A stretch of DNA of 64,000 nucleotides from an uncultured Desulfovibrio sp. (lineage in GTDB: Bacteria; Desulfobacterota; Desulfovibrionia; Desulfovibrionales; Desulfovibrionaceae). Both the position numbers and the translations under genes were made by a program. Shown one piece after another: positions 31,297 through 40,712 of the stretch. The notes below the pieces were generated by a model. It made no database searches. It saw nothing but the letters and a program-made list of their open reading frames with translations, and had not been told where the DNA came from. The stretch's first letter is position 1. Each line of letters starts with the position of its first letter. The stretch is taken from NCBI RefSeq assembly GCF_902477725.1, contig NZ_CABSIF010000011.1:53312-117311 (forward strand). Reading direction: 5' to 3'.

Positions 31297-33090
31297 ATGG
31301 AAAACATGATCGGGCAATGCCTGCTGTACATCATACTGCTCGCCCTGCTGGCATGGCCGCTGGGCATCTACATGGGCAAGGTCATGGACGGAGAGCCGTT
31401 CTGGCTGCAAAAAATGCTGGGCCCATGCGAGCGCGGCCTGTACCGCGTCATGGGCATCAACCCGGCAGAACAGATGGGCTGGAAGCGTTACCTCGGCTGC
31501 GTGCTTGCTTTCAGTGCCGTGAGCATTGCGGCACTTATGCTGCTGCTTATGGCGCAGGGCAGCCTACCCCTGAATCCGCAGGGCATAGCGGGTACAAGCT
31601 GGGATCTGGCGCTGAACACGGCGGTGAGCTTTGTCACCAATACCAACTGGCAGGCCTATTCGGGCGAAAGCGCCATGGGCTATCTGGCCCAGATGGCAGG
31701 GCTTACAGTGCAGAACTTTGTTTCCGCCGCTGTGGGCATTGCGGTGTTGTTCGCCTTGATTCGGGGGCTGCGCGCGCGAAAAACAGAAACATCCGGCGGG
31801 CCAGATACTTCCCCCACGCCAGCCGTTTCAGGCCTTGGCAACTTCTGGGCAGACGCCACCCGCGCAACCTTGTACATTCTTGTGCCGCTCTCCCTTGCGC
31901 TTTCGCTGCTGCTCATCTGGCAGGGTGTGCCGCAGAATTTTTCCCCTTACAAAACTGTTGCCCTGCTTGAACCGCTTACAACCGAAAACGGGACCACCGT
32001 TACGGAGCAGATGGTTCCCATGGGGCCGCAGGCCTCACAGGTTGCGCCCAAGCAGCTTGGCACCAACGGTGGCGGCTACAACGGCGTCAATTCCGCCCAC
32101 CCGCACGAGAACCCCACCCCCCTCGCAAATATGCTGGAAATGCTGGCCCTGCTGCTCATTCCCGCAGGGCTGTGCTTCACCTTTGGCAGGCAGATCAAGG
32201 ACATGCGCCAGGGCGTAGCCATATTCATCACCATGACCCTGCTGCTAACCGGCGCCATTGGCTTCACCGCCTGGGCCGAACAGAGCGCCACTCCGCAACT
32301 GGCCCAGAGCGAGCAGGTTGATCTTGCCCCCCGCAGCGGCCTGCTGGCTCAGGCCGGAGGCAACATGGAAGGCAAGGAAGCGCGCTTCGGCATAACAAAT
32401 AGTGCCATCTGGGCCGCCGCCACAACTGCCGCTTCCAACGGCTCGGTCAACGCCATGCACGACAGCCTCACGCCGTTGGGCGGGATGGTTCCCATGGTGC
32501 TCATGCAGTTGGGCGAAGTGGTCTTTGGTGGTGTTGGCAGCGGCCTGTACGGCATGCTGGCCTTTGTGCTGCTGACCGTTTTCATGGCTGGCCTGATGGT
32601 GGGCCGCACCCCAGAATATCTGGGCAAAAAAGTGGAACCCTTTGAAATGAAGATGGCCGTGGTGGTCTGCCTGACCACGCCAGTCGTCATCCTGATCGGG
32701 GCTGGTCTGATGTGCCTTGTTCCGCAAGTTGTGGAAAGCCTGAACAATGCCCTGCCCCACGGCTTCAGCGAGCTGCTCTATGCCGCCACCTCTGCCGGGG
32801 CCAACAACGGTTCTGCCTTTGCCGGGCTGAATGCCAACACGCCTTTTCTGAATGTACTGCTGAGCGCGCTTATGCTTGCCGGGCGCTTTGTGCCCGTGGC
32901 AGCCATTCTTGCCGCCGCAGAGAGCATGGCGGCCAAAAAGACCGTGGCCGCAAGCTCCGGCACGCTCTCCACCAGCAACGGCATGTTTGTTTTTCTGCTC
33001 ATATTTGTGGTGCTGCTGGTGGGCGCATTGAGCTTCTTCCCCGCTCTGGCTCTCGGCCCCGTGGCCGAACACCTGCAAATGACGCGCTAA
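31297..33090 (+). CDS. kdpA: Potassium-transporting ATPase KdpA subunit
   Basis: A 597-residue membrane protein with ten or more helices that forms the K+ channel-like subunit of KdpFABC. Selectivity-filter loops are seen at TNTNWQAYSGE, GTNGGGYNGVNSAHPHENP and TSAGANNGSAFAG. The ATG at 31297 has CAGGAGGACGTT upstream. It is followed by kdpB 28 bp later. No separate kdpF was found upstream, although such short genes are easily missed. Confidence 0.96.
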   Translation: MENMIGQCLLYIILLALLAWPLGIYMGKVMDGEPFWLQKMLGPCERGLYRVMGINPAEQMGWKRYLGCVLAFSAVSIAALMLLLMAQGSLPLNPQGIAGTSWDLALNTAVSFVTNTNWQAYSGESAMGYLAQMAGLTVQNFVSAAVGIAVLFALIRGLRARKTETSGGPDTSPTPAVSGLGNFWADATRATLYILVPLSLALSLLLIWQGVPQNFSPYKTVALLEPLTTENGTTVTEQMVPMGPQASQVAPKQLGTNGGGYNGVNSAHPHENPTPLANMLEMLALLLIPAGLCFTFGRQIKDMRQGVAIFITMTLLLTGAIGFTAWAEQSATPQLAQSEQVDLAPRSGLLAQAGGNMEGKEARFGITNSAIWAAATTAASNGSVNAMHDSLTPLGGMVPMVLMQLGEVVFGGVGSGLYGMLAFVLLTVFMAGLMVGRTPEYLGKKVEPFEMKMAVVVCLTTPVVILIGAGLMCLVPQVVESLNNALPHGFSELLYAATSAGANNGSAFAGLNANTPFLNVLLSALMLAGRFVPVAAILAAAESMAAKKTVAASSGTLSTSNGMFVFLLIFVVLLVGALSFFPALALGPVAEHLQMTR

Positions 33091-33118
33091 TTAGCGCTCA
33101 ATAATAAAGGATACAGCC

Positions 33119-35197
33119 ATGTCAGCCAAAACTGCACATGCCCCGCGCAACAGCCGGATGCTCCGCCGGGCCCTTGGCGACTCGTTCATCAAGCTGGCCC
33201 CGCATATTCAGGCGCGCAATTTTGTCATGTTCACCGTATATCTTTCCGCCATCATGACCACTGGCCTTGCGCTGGCAGGGGCGTGGGGATTGATGCCCGC
33301 CGTTGCAAACCAAAGCGTCTTTGCCTGTGCCATTGCCGCCATACTCTGGTTCACGGTGCTCTTTGCCAACTTTGCGGAAGCCATTGCCGAAGGCCGGGGC
33401 AAGGCCCAGGCCGACAGCTTGCGCAAATCGCGCAAGAGCGTTGACGCCCGTAAGCTGCCGGATCCTGCGCAGCACGAAGCCTTTGTCATAACTTCATCCA
33501 CTGAGCTGAAACCCGGCGACTACGTGCTTGTGCTGGCAGGCGAGATGATCCCCGCCGACGGCGACGTGGTAGAAGGGGCCGCCTCTGTGGACGAAAGCGC
33601 CATCACAGGCGAATCCGCCCCTGTCATACGCGAGAGCGGCGGCGACCGCAGCGCCGTCACCGGCGGCACCACAGTGCTTTCCGACTGGCTGGTGTTGCGC
33701 GTTACCAGCGAGGTTGGCCGCAGCTTTCTGGACAAAATGATCGCCATGGTCGAAGGGGCCGCCCGCCAGAAAACCCCCAATGAGATCGCCCTGAACATCC
33801 TGCTGGTGGCGCTTACGGTCATCTTTCTGCTGGTCACGGGCACACTGTGGTGCTTTGCCCGCTTTGCGGCAGATCAGAACCATGCGGCAAATCCGGCGGA
33901 TGTTACCTCGCTGGTGGCGCTTTTTGTCTGCCTGGCCCCGACCACCATCGGCGCGCTGCTTTCATCCATAGGTATTGCGGGCATGAGCCGCCTCAATCAG
34001 GCCAACGTGCTTGCCATGAGTGGACGCGCCATTGAAGCTGCTGGCGATGTTGACGTGCTCCTGCTCGACAAGACAGGCACCATAACCCTTGGCAACCGGC
34101 TGGCCGTCAGCTTTATACCTGTGGACGGACACACCGAACCGGAGCTGGCGGAGGCCGCTCGCCTTGCCTCGCTTGCGGATGAAACCCCCGAGGGCCGCAG
34201 CATTGTGCAACTGGCAAACAGCCTGTTCCCGCAGGACGGAGCAGCGCATCCTGAAACGAATACAGTCTTTGTTCCCTTTTCCGCACACACACGCATGAGC
34301 GGGATTGATGCGCTGGGTTCGTCCATACGTAAAGGCGCGGCAGACGCCGTGCGCGCTTTTGCGGAGCAGCTTGGCGGGCGTTTGAGCCCGCAGTGCGATG
34401 AAGTGGTGCAGAGCATTGCCCGCCAGGGCGGCACGCCCCTTGTGGTTGCCCGCGATGCCGCAGTGCTTGGCGTGATCCACCTCAAGGATGTCATCAAGGA
34501 CGGCGTGCGTGAAAAATTCGGCGAGCTGCGCCGCATGGGCATCAAGACCGTCATGATCACGGGCGACAATCCGCTCACTGCCGCCGCCATTGCCGCCGAG
34601 GCCGGGGTGGATGACTTTCTGGCTGAGGCCACGCCGGAGACCAAGCTGAACCTGATCAGGGAATATCAGGCCAAGGGACATCTGGTTGCCATGACGGGCG
34701 ACGGCACCAATGACGCCCCGGCTCTGGCGCAGGCGGACGTGGCGGTTGCCATGAACACGGGCACGCAGGCCGCCAAGGAAGCGGGCAACATGGTTGATCT
34801 GGATTCCTCGCCCACCAAGTTGCTGGATATCGTACGCATCGGCAAGCAGCTGCTCATGACGCGCGGCAGCCTCACAACCTTTTCTCTCGCCAACGATGCG
34901 GCAAAGTACTTTGCCATCATCCCGGCCCTGTTCATGGGGCTGTACCCCGGCCTTGCCGCACTCAACATCATGGGTCTGCACAGCCCGCAAAGCGCCATAC
35001 TGGCGGCCACCATATACAATGCCCTCATCATTGTGGCCCTCATTCCGCTGGCCCTGCGCGGCGTGCCCTACAGGGAGGAAAGTTCAGAGCTGCTGTTGCG
35101 CCGCAACCTCTTTATTTACGGCCTCGGCGGGCTCGCGGCTCCCTTTGCCGCCATCAAACTTATTGACCTCTGCCTGGTCGGCCTTGGGCTGGCCTGA
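33119..35197 (+). CDS. kdpB: Potassium-transporting ATPase KdpB subunit
   Basis: A 692-residue P1-type ATPase subunit. TGES lies in ESAITGESAPVIRE, the phosphorylated Asp317 in DKTGTITLGNR, and the hinge motif in MTGDGTNDAPALAQADVAVAMN. It hydrolyses ATP to drive K+ uptake through KdpA. The length is normal. Encoded between kdpA and kdpC. Confidence 0.96.
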   Translation: MSAKTAHAPRNSRMLRRALGDSFIKLAPHIQARNFVMFTVYLSAIMTTGLALAGAWGLMPAVANQSVFACAIAAILWFTVLFANFAEAIAEGRGKAQADSLRKSRKSVDARKLPDPAQHEAFVITSSTELKPGDYVLVLAGEMIPADGDVVEGAASVDESAITGESAPVIRESGGDRSAVTGGTTVLSDWLVLRVTSEVGRSFLDKMIAMVEGAARQKTPNEIALNILLVALTVIFLLVTGTLWCFARFAADQNHAANPADVTSLVALFVCLAPTTIGALLSSIGIAGMSRLNQANVLAMSGRAIEAAGDVDVLLLDKTGTITLGNRLAVSFIPVDGHTEPELAEAARLASLADETPEGRSIVQLANSLFPQDGAAHPETNTVFVPFSAHTRMSGIDALGSSIRKGAADAVRAFAEQLGGRLSPQCDEVVQSIARQGGTPLVVARDAAVLGVIHLKDVIKDGVREKFGELRRMGIKTVMITGDNPLTAAAIAAEAGVDDFLAEATPETKLNLIREYQAKGHLVAMTGDGTNDAPALAQADVAVAMNTGTQAAKEAGNMVDLDSSPTKLLDIVRIGKQLLMTRGSLTTFSLANDAAKYFAIIPALFMGLYPGLAALNIMGLHSPQSAILAATIYNALIIVALIPLALRGVPYREESSELLLRRNLFIYGLGGLAAPFAAIKLIDLCLVGLGLA

Positions 35198-35208
35198 GGA
35201 GAAACATC

Positions 35209-35844
35209 ATGTCCATCACAACATTGCTGCGCCGCTCTCTGGTTTTTCTGTGCATCATGACGGCCCTCACCTGCGCCTATACCGGCGCGCTCACCCTTGC
35301 GGGCAAGGCGCTGTTTCCCTTTCAGGCTGAAGGCAGTATCATTACAGCCAAGGGCAGGCACTACAGCTCTTTGCTGGGCCAGCCCTTTACAGCAGACAAC
35401 CACCTGTGGGGTCGCCCCGTGAGTGCAGATACCGACACCTATACCGACAACGGCAAGCCCCTGCTCTACGCCGGTCCAAGCAACAAAAGCCCTGCCACAG
35501 CCGCATACGCTACAACGTTGCAGGAGCGCGCGGCACGCATCCGGCTGGCGCATCCGGAAAAATCCGACCAGCCCATTCCTGTGGATATGCTCACGGAATC
35601 AGGCAGCGGGCTTGATCCACATATTTCGCCAGCCGCAGCAGAATTTCAGGTGGAGCGGCTGGCCCGCGCCACAGGTTTTACGGCTGCGGAAGTGCGCCGC
35701 ACCATCGCCATGTATACGCAGGGCCGCACCCTGGGGCTGCTGGGCGAGGCGCGGGTCAACGTGCTTGAAGTCAATCTGGCGCTGGAAGGCCTGCTGCCCA
35801 ACGGACGCACTGCTTCAGTGGCATCGGCCGCTGCTCCCCGCTGA
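35209..35844 (+). CDS. kdpC: Potassium-transporting ATPase KdpC subunit
   Basis: A 211-residue protein with one N-terminal membrane helix and a periplasmic domain. The conserved segments are GQPFT (Q of the ligand site), LWGRPV, PVDMLTESGSGLDPHISPAAAEFQVERLA and the late GLLGEARVNVLEVNLAL. KdpC stabilises the KdpAB complex. It starts 11 bp after kdpB with GAGGAG upstream. Confidence 0.95.
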   Translation: MSITTLLRRSLVFLCIMTALTCAYTGALTLAGKALFPFQAEGSIITAKGRHYSSLLGQPFTADNHLWGRPVSADTDTYTDNGKPLLYAGPSNKSPATAAYATTLQERAARIRLAHPEKSDQPIPVDMLTESGSGLDPHISPAAAEFQVERLARATGFTAAEVRRTIAMYTQGRTLGLLGEARVNVLEVNLALEGLLPNGRTASVASAAAPR

Positions 35845-35876
35845 ATGCCGCGCGGTATACGAACCTGAGAACAACC

Positions 35877-38696
35877 ATGACAGACAGCTACAAACGTCCA
35901 TCCCCCGATGCCCTGCTGGCCCAGTTGCAACAGGTGACTCCGGGCGGCAAGCCCCTCGCTGGCGAGGCGGGCGCAATCGTGCGCCCATCGCCCAGAGGAT
36001 TGCTCAAGATATTTTTCGGCTATGCGGCTGGCGTGGGCAAAACATATTCCATGCTGCGGGCGGCCCACGCCGCTCAGGAGCAGGGGCACAGCATTGTTGT
36101 GGGCTATGTGGAGCCGCATCCAAGGCCGGAGACAGCGGCCCTGCTGCCGGGTCTGGAGGCCGTGCCGCCCCTGCGGATCGAGCACAGGACCATCACGCTC
36201 AACGAGCTGGATGTGGATGCCGTGCTGGCTCGCAAGCCGGAAATCGCCCTTGTGGATGAGCTGGCCCACTCCAATGCGCAGGGCTGCCGCAACCTCAAGC
36301 GTTTTCAGGACGTGGAGGAGCTGCTCCAGGCGGGCATATCCGTATGGACCACAGTTAATGTGCAGCATCTGGAAAGCCTTAACGATGTGGTAGCCGCCAT
36401 GACCGGAGTGGTGGTACGCGAGCGCATACCCGACAGCGTTTTTGACGGTGCAGATCAGGTGGAACTGGTCGATCTGGAGCCAGACGAACTTGTATCCCGC
36501 CTTCGCGAAGGCAAAATATACGCCGAGGCGCAGGCGCAACGGGCGCTGGGACACTTTTTTCTGCCAGCCAACCTCATTGCCCTGCGGGAGATTGCCCTGC
36601 GCCGCATGGCCGACCGCGTCAACCGGCGGGCATCCGCCGCTGGCGGAGGGCAGGAAACAGGGCGGCAGATCAAGGAGCATATCCTCATCTGCCTTTCAGG
36701 CGCGCCCAGCAATGCGCGGGTTATCCGCACCGCCGCGCGCATGGTGGAGGCCTTTCGTGCTGATTTCACTGCCCTTTTTGTGCAAAACACTGCGCCGCGC
36801 CGCAGTGACGCCAAAAGCCGCGACACCCTGCACGACAACCTGAAACTGGCGGAAGACCTGGGCGCGGTTATCGTGACCCTGCACGGTGAGGACGTTCCCG
36901 CCCAGATAGCGGAATACGCGCGCATGAGCGGGGTAAGCAAGATTGTGGTGGGGCGCTCCCCGGCCAGCGGGTGGCTGTTCCGCAAAAGCAAAACGCTGGT
37001 GGAGCGCCTTGCCGAACTTGCGCCGGAGATGGAAACCTACATCATCCCCGATGTCGTGCCCGTGGGCAGAGCACCCGAACATGCCGGCCCTTTGTTTGCG
37101 GCGCTCAGAGCCTTGCGGGGCACAGCCCCCCGCTCGTGGCGGCAATGGTGCGCCACTGCTGCGATCATGGCCGTGTGCAGCGTTGCAGGTCTGCTCATGT
37201 TCTCGCTGGGCATGCCCAATGGCGGCATTGCGGGCCTGTACATGCTGGGAGTGTTGGGCGTTTCCATCCTCACCACCGGGCCGTGGTACGGTGTGGCGTC
37301 TTCCGTGGCCGGGGTGGGCCTCTTCGATTTTCTGTTTGTTGAGCCGCGCTTCAGCTTTACGGTTTACGATACGGACTATGTGGGGCTTTTTTGCGCAATG
37401 CTGCTGGTTTCTGCCGCCACCAGCGCCATCACGGGGCGGGCACGTATGCAGGCGCGGCAAAGCACGGTGCGGGCGCTGCATACGGAACTGCTGCTGGGCA
37501 ACAGCCGCCGCCTGCAAAAGGCCAAGGACGAACCAGCCATCCTGCTGGAAACTGCCCGCCAGCTCGGCACCCTGCTGGGGTGCGAAACAACGCTTTATTC
37601 CGTGCGGCAAGGGTTGCTTGAAACCCGACCCGTTTTTTCCTACCGGGCTGACAAAATGCAGGGTTCTGGCAGCGCACGCGCGGCATCGCGAGATAACAGG
37701 GACACGCCAAAAGACGAACTGGGCGTTGCCCAGTGGGTTGCCAAGAATAACCGCCCTGCCGGCGCTGGAACAGACTCCCTGCCCGGATCGCGGCACAGCT
37801 TTATCCCCATCAGCAGCCAGTCTGCCGTGCTCGCCGTGGCCGAGCTGCATGTTCTGCCGGGGCGCACGGCTCCGCTTGCCGATGCCAACAGCAAAAACCT
37901 TGTTCTGGCGCTGGCAGGGGAATGCGCGCTTGCTCTGGAAAAAGAGCGACTCACGAAGGCCAACGCCAGTATTGCCGTACATGCGCAGCAGGAAAAACTG
38001 CGCGCCGATGTGCTGCGCTCCATCTCGCACGATCTGCGCACGCCGCTCACCGGCATCTGCGGCAATGCCGCCATCCTCGCCGGGCAGGACGGATCCGGCT
38101 CGCCGGAACGCAATGCGGCCCTTGCCTCTTCCATTGAAGAGGAAGCCCGCTATCTTGTGGGCATGGTGGAAAACCTGCTGGCCCTCACCCGGCTTGAGCA
38201 GCAGGATTTTACCCTTCGCCTTGAACCGGAGCTGCTTGAAGATGTCATCGCCGAGGCCGTACAGATCACCAGCCGCCGAGCAGCACACCACGATCTGCGC
38301 GCGGAAATGCCCGAAGGCATGCTCATGGCCCGCATGGACGCCCGGCTCATGGTGCAGGTGCTGGTCAATCTGCTGGACAATGCCGTCAAACATACGCCAG
38401 AGGGAACAGCCATCCGCATACGGGCGAGGGCTGACGGGCCGTGGGTCAGGCTGGAAGTTGCCGACAACGGCCTGGGGATTTCAAAAGAGGAACAGGGCCG
38501 CATTTTTGACATGTTCCACTCCGCAGCCATAAAAAATGGCGATGGCCGCAGAGGGATGGGGCTTGGGCTGGCCTTGTGCCGCAGCATTGTGCAGGCCCAC
38601 GGCGGAAGTATTGAGGTATTTGACAACACGCCGCAAGGCTCGGTTTTTTCCATGACTTTGCCACGCGAAACCGAAGATTTTACCCTCCCGGCCTGA
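35877..38696 (+). CDS. kdpD: Sensor histidine kinase KdpD
   Basis: A 939-residue full-length KdpD. The N-terminal KdpD domain has Walker A GYAAGVGKTYSML (about residues 46-58), followed by a Usp-like domain (HILICLSGAPSNARVIRTAARM). Four membrane helices lie around residues 420-530, then a GAF-like region. The HisKA box SISHDLRTPLTG carries His718, and the ATPase domain has NLLDNAVKHTPEG and GMGLGLALC. It senses K+ limitation and phosphorylates KdpE, and may respond to c-di-AMP via the Usp domain, as in other KdpD. Confidence 0.95.
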   Translation: MTDSYKRPSPDALLAQLQQVTPGGKPLAGEAGAIVRPSPRGLLKIFFGYAAGVGKTYSMLRAAHAAQEQGHSIVVGYVEPHPRPETAALLPGLEAVPPLRIEHRTITLNELDVDAVLARKPEIALVDELAHSNAQGCRNLKRFQDVEELLQAGISVWTTVNVQHLESLNDVVAAMTGVVVRERIPDSVFDGADQVELVDLEPDELVSRLREGKIYAEAQAQRALGHFFLPANLIALREIALRRMADRVNRRASAAGGGQETGRQIKEHILICLSGAPSNARVIRTAARMVEAFRADFTALFVQNTAPRRSDAKSRDTLHDNLKLAEDLGAVIVTLHGEDVPAQIAEYARMSGVSKIVVGRSPASGWLFRKSKTLVERLAELAPEMETYIIPDVVPVGRAPEHAGPLFAALRALRGTAPRSWRQWCATAAIMAVCSVAGLLMFSLGMPNGGIAGLYMLGVLGVSILTTGPWYGVASSVAGVGLFDFLFVEPRFSFTVYDTDYVGLFCAMLLVSAATSAITGRARMQARQSTVRALHTELLLGNSRRLQKAKDEPAILLETARQLGTLLGCETTLYSVRQGLLETRPVFSYRADKMQGSGSARAASRDNRDTPKDELGVAQWVAKNNRPAGAGTDSLPGSRHSFIPISSQSAVLAVAELHVLPGRTAPLADANSKNLVLALAGECALALEKERLTKANASIAVHAQQEKLRADVLRSISHDLRTPLTGICGNAAILAGQDGSGSPERNAALASSIEEEARYLVGMVENLLALTRLEQQDFTLRLEPELLEDVIAEAVQITSRRAAHHDLRAEMPEGMLMARMDARLMVQVLVNLLDNAVKHTPEGTAIRIRARADGPWVRLEVADNGLGISKEEQGRIFDMFHSAAIKNGDGRRGMGLGLALCRSIVQAHGGSIEVFDNTPQGSVFSMTLPRETEDFTLPA

Positions 38697-38710
38697 CAGA
38701 AGGAGCATCC

Positions 38711-39463
38711 ATGCCGCTATATTCGCCAGCAGCTACTCCCCCAGCGCAGAACGCCAACGGCGTCCCAGAGCGTATTCTTGTGGTGGAAGACGACAAGGTC
38801 ATCCGCGCGCTTATGACCACCACGCTTGAGAGCCACGGCATATCCTTTCTGACCGCCGCCACCGGGCGCGAGGCCCTTGCAGAGGCTTCGCGGGCCAATC
38901 CTGACGTCATACTGCTTGACCTGGGCCTGCCGGACATGGACGGCGTAGATATCATCCGGGCGGTGCGCCAATGGTCCATGCTGCCCATTATTGTGCTGAG
39001 CGCCCGCACCGAAGATGACGACAAGGTGGCCGCGTTGGACGCAGGCGCGGACGACTACCTTACCAAACCTTTCAGCGTTGATGAATTGCTGGCCCGGCTG
39101 CGCGCCGCCCTGCGCCGCGTTCGGTATGAACGCGGGCACATGGACCGCAGCGAAAGCAGCTTTGAGAATGGCGACCTGCATATTGATTTTGCCGCAGGGT
39201 GCGTCAGCGTTGCCGGGCAACAGGTGCATCTTGCGCCCATGGAATACAAGCTGCTGTGCCTGCTGGCAAACAATGTGGGCAAGGTGCTTACGCACAAAAC
39301 AATCTTGCAGGCCGTGTGGGGCAGTGCCCTGCCGCAGTCGCTTCCTTCATTGCGCGTGTTCATGGCAACCTTGCGCAAAAAACTGGAGGCCGCATCGCCG
39401 CAATGTGATTGCATCCGCACCCATGTGGGCATTGGCTACCGCATGAGCCGTTCTGATGGCTGA
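38711..39463 (+). CDS. kdpE: KdpE response regulator
   Basis: A 250-residue OmpR-class regulator. The receiver domain has acidic EDD at about 26-28, phospho-acceptor Asp70 in VILLDLGLPDMDG and conserved Lys in YLTKPF. The C-terminal winged helix has APMEYKLLCLLANNVGKVLTH and RVFMATLRKKLE. It is the partner of KdpD, 14 bp downstream with AGAAGGAGC as ribosome binding site. About 20 residues before the receiver domain are extra. Confidence 0.95.
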   Translation: MPLYSPAATPPAQNANGVPERILVVEDDKVIRALMTTTLESHGISFLTAATGREALAEASRANPDVILLDLGLPDMDGVDIIRAVRQWSMLPIIVLSARTEDDDKVAALDAGADDYLTKPFSVDELLARLRAALRRVRYERGHMDRSESSFENGDLHIDFAAGCVSVAGQQVHLAPMEYKLLCLLANNVGKVLTHKTILQAVWGSALPQSLPSLRVFMATLRKKLEAASPQCDCIRTHVGIGYRMSRSDG

Positions 39464-39565
39464 CCCAGGCAGGCCGTTGTTCCTTGGCATTGATCCCAAA
39501 CCGCCCTTTTGTTGTGCGCACCAGCCCGGCAAACAAGCCATATTCATTCGGCTTTAAGACAAAAA

Positions 39566-39591
39566 GAAGGCCGCGATTTCTCGCGGCCTTC
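39566..39591 (-). terminator. Terminator shared by kdpE and the RRM gene
   Basis: GAAGGCCGCGA and TCGCGGCCTTC form an 11-bp stem around TTTC. On the minus strand it is followed by TTTTTGTC, giving a good terminator for the RRM gene; it also lies behind kdpE. Confidence 0.85.
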
Positions 39592-39613
39592 CATATCAAG
39601 CGAATTTGGTCGA

Positions 39614-39880
39614 CTACCAGCGACGGGGGGCGGGCTTTTTGGGCTCAGCCTTGTTGATGCGAAGGGCGCGGCCGTCAAATTCCTTGCCGTCAAGAGCGGC
39701 AATGGCGTTGATGGCGTCGGCGTCTTCCATTTCCACAAAGCCAAAGCCACGGGCGCGGCCGGTTTCGCGGTCGGAAACGAGCTTCACGGAAAGAACTTCG
39801 CCGTAGGGGTTGAACAGGGATTCAACGCTTTCCTGAGTGGCGGACCAGGGCAGATTGCCGACGTAGATAGAAGTAGCCAT
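39614..39880 (-). CDS. Single-RRM RNA-binding protein
   Basis: An 88-residue RNA-recognition-motif protein with RNP2 IYVGNLPW near the N-terminus and RNP1 RGFGFVEM in the middle, ending in a short basic KKPAPRRW tail. Proteins like this in bacteria (Rbp type) bind single-stranded RNA and are often cold-induced. The start at 39880 has GGAGTCC upstream. A monocistronic gene with a terminator right behind. Confidence 0.92.
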   Translation of the reverse strand: MATSIYVGNLPWSATQESVESLFNPYGEVLSVKLVSDRETGRARGFGFVEMEDADAINAIAALDGKEFDGRALRINKAEPKKPAPRRW

Positions 39881-40129
39881 AAGGACTCCAGAGATTACGG
39901 GAGGTAGACTTTCCGCTTGGAGCCTTACCCATGTAAAGCCTCTGCAAAAAAATTTACTATACCCAATCAGTGATTGCCCAAACATAGTTTGGGGCATTTT
40001 CAATGTCAACAGATATTATTTTTTTCAAGCAAAAAACTGAGCCTGCCCGCTGGCGGCACCGCATTTCCCTACCTGTTCACAGTGTTTTTTGCCAAACTTC
40101 AGCTTTCTCAATTTTGTTTAGTACGAAAT

Positions 40130-40166
40130 GCGGGTATACTGTATTTTTTGGATATGGAATACCCGC
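40130..40166. repeat. Hairpin in the intergenic region
   Basis: GCGGGTAT (40130-40137) and ATACCCGC (40159-40166) form a perfect 8-bp stem around a T-rich 21-nt loop. No gene covers it. The surrounding 39881-40380 sequence shows no convincing gene. Confidence 0.45.
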
Positions 40167-40380
40167 TAAAATTCGGTACCGCTATGTCCATTCAGCAATC
40201 CGATTTTTTCAGCAAAGCCCGGCAGGGTGTTTTTACAGTGCATTGCCAGCCCGCCAGCCAACATGCGTCTGCAACAGCAGACCACCGATAATCCTTAACG
40301 CAAAGCTAACGCCGCCCACGGTATGTTTCAACATACATAATGGTAGCGGATAGGCCGCAACTACGCCGCAACCATTGCCT

Positions 40381-40520
40381 CCGCAGCCACAGCTGCGGAT
40401 ACGCCGATGCTGCCACATGGGCGTATCCCCTTCCCTCCTCCTGCGCGAAGCGCCCTGATAAACCGGGGCGCTTCCTGCGCATGGCAGCACAAAAGCTCAT
40501 AAAAAGCTTTTGTGCTGCCA
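40381..40520. other. Cluster of consecutive hairpins (possible structured RNA)
   Basis: Four stems follow each other with little spacing: CCGCAG/CTGCGG (40381-40398), GGATACGCC/GGCGTATCC (40397-40428), GAAGCGCCC/GGGCGCTTC with outer GCGC/GCGC (40443-40480), and TGGCAGCACAAAAGCT/AGCTTTTGTGCTGCCA (40482-40520). A terminator-like fifth hairpin follows. No known RNA family was recognised. It could be a structured non-coding RNA or an accumulation of 3'-end structures. Confidence 0.4.
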
Positions 40521-40542
40521 ACCTCAGCCCTGCTCCACAAAA

Positions 40543-40577
40543 AAAGGCCGACACTCCAAAAGGAGCCGGCCTTTGCC
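40543..40577 (-). terminator. Terminator, minus-strand direction
   Basis: AAAGGCCGACACTCC and GGAGCCGGCCTTT form a stem with one mismatch around AAAA; on the minus strand it is followed by seven T residues. It probably ends the transcript of the 93-residue hypothetical gene at 40709-40990. Confidence 0.75.
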
Positions 40578-40637
40578 AGATGCAAGCTGGTTAAATATCC
40601 TGCAAGTTACAATGTGTAACTTTCACGCGCAGGAGGT

Positions 40638-40712
40638 ATGCATTTGCCCGGTCAAACACGGGAGTGTACTTGCAAAAGCTGCAACTGCCCGCTCCGCCGA
40701 GGCTTTATCTAA
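40638..40712 (+). CDS. Candidate Cys-rich micro-protein
   Basis: A 24-codon frame whose peptide includes the cluster CTCKSCNCP, four Cys in eight residues, reminiscent of a metal-binding knuckle. A perfect AGGAGG lies at 40631-40636, only one base from the ATG; ATT at 40641 would have better spacing. A small GTTAC/GTAAC hairpin precedes it. It overlaps the end of a convergent gene by 4 bp. Coding status is uncertain. Confidence 0.3.
   Translation: MHLPGQTRECTCKSCNCPLRRGFI

Noticed and set aside
36696..38393. 565-codon minus-strand frame inside kdpD
   Set aside because: It is antisense to a full-length KdpD with all motifs; shadow frame.
40482..40520. 16-bp hairpin considered as a terminator
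   Set aside because: No T tract on either strand; kept only as part of the hairpin cluster.
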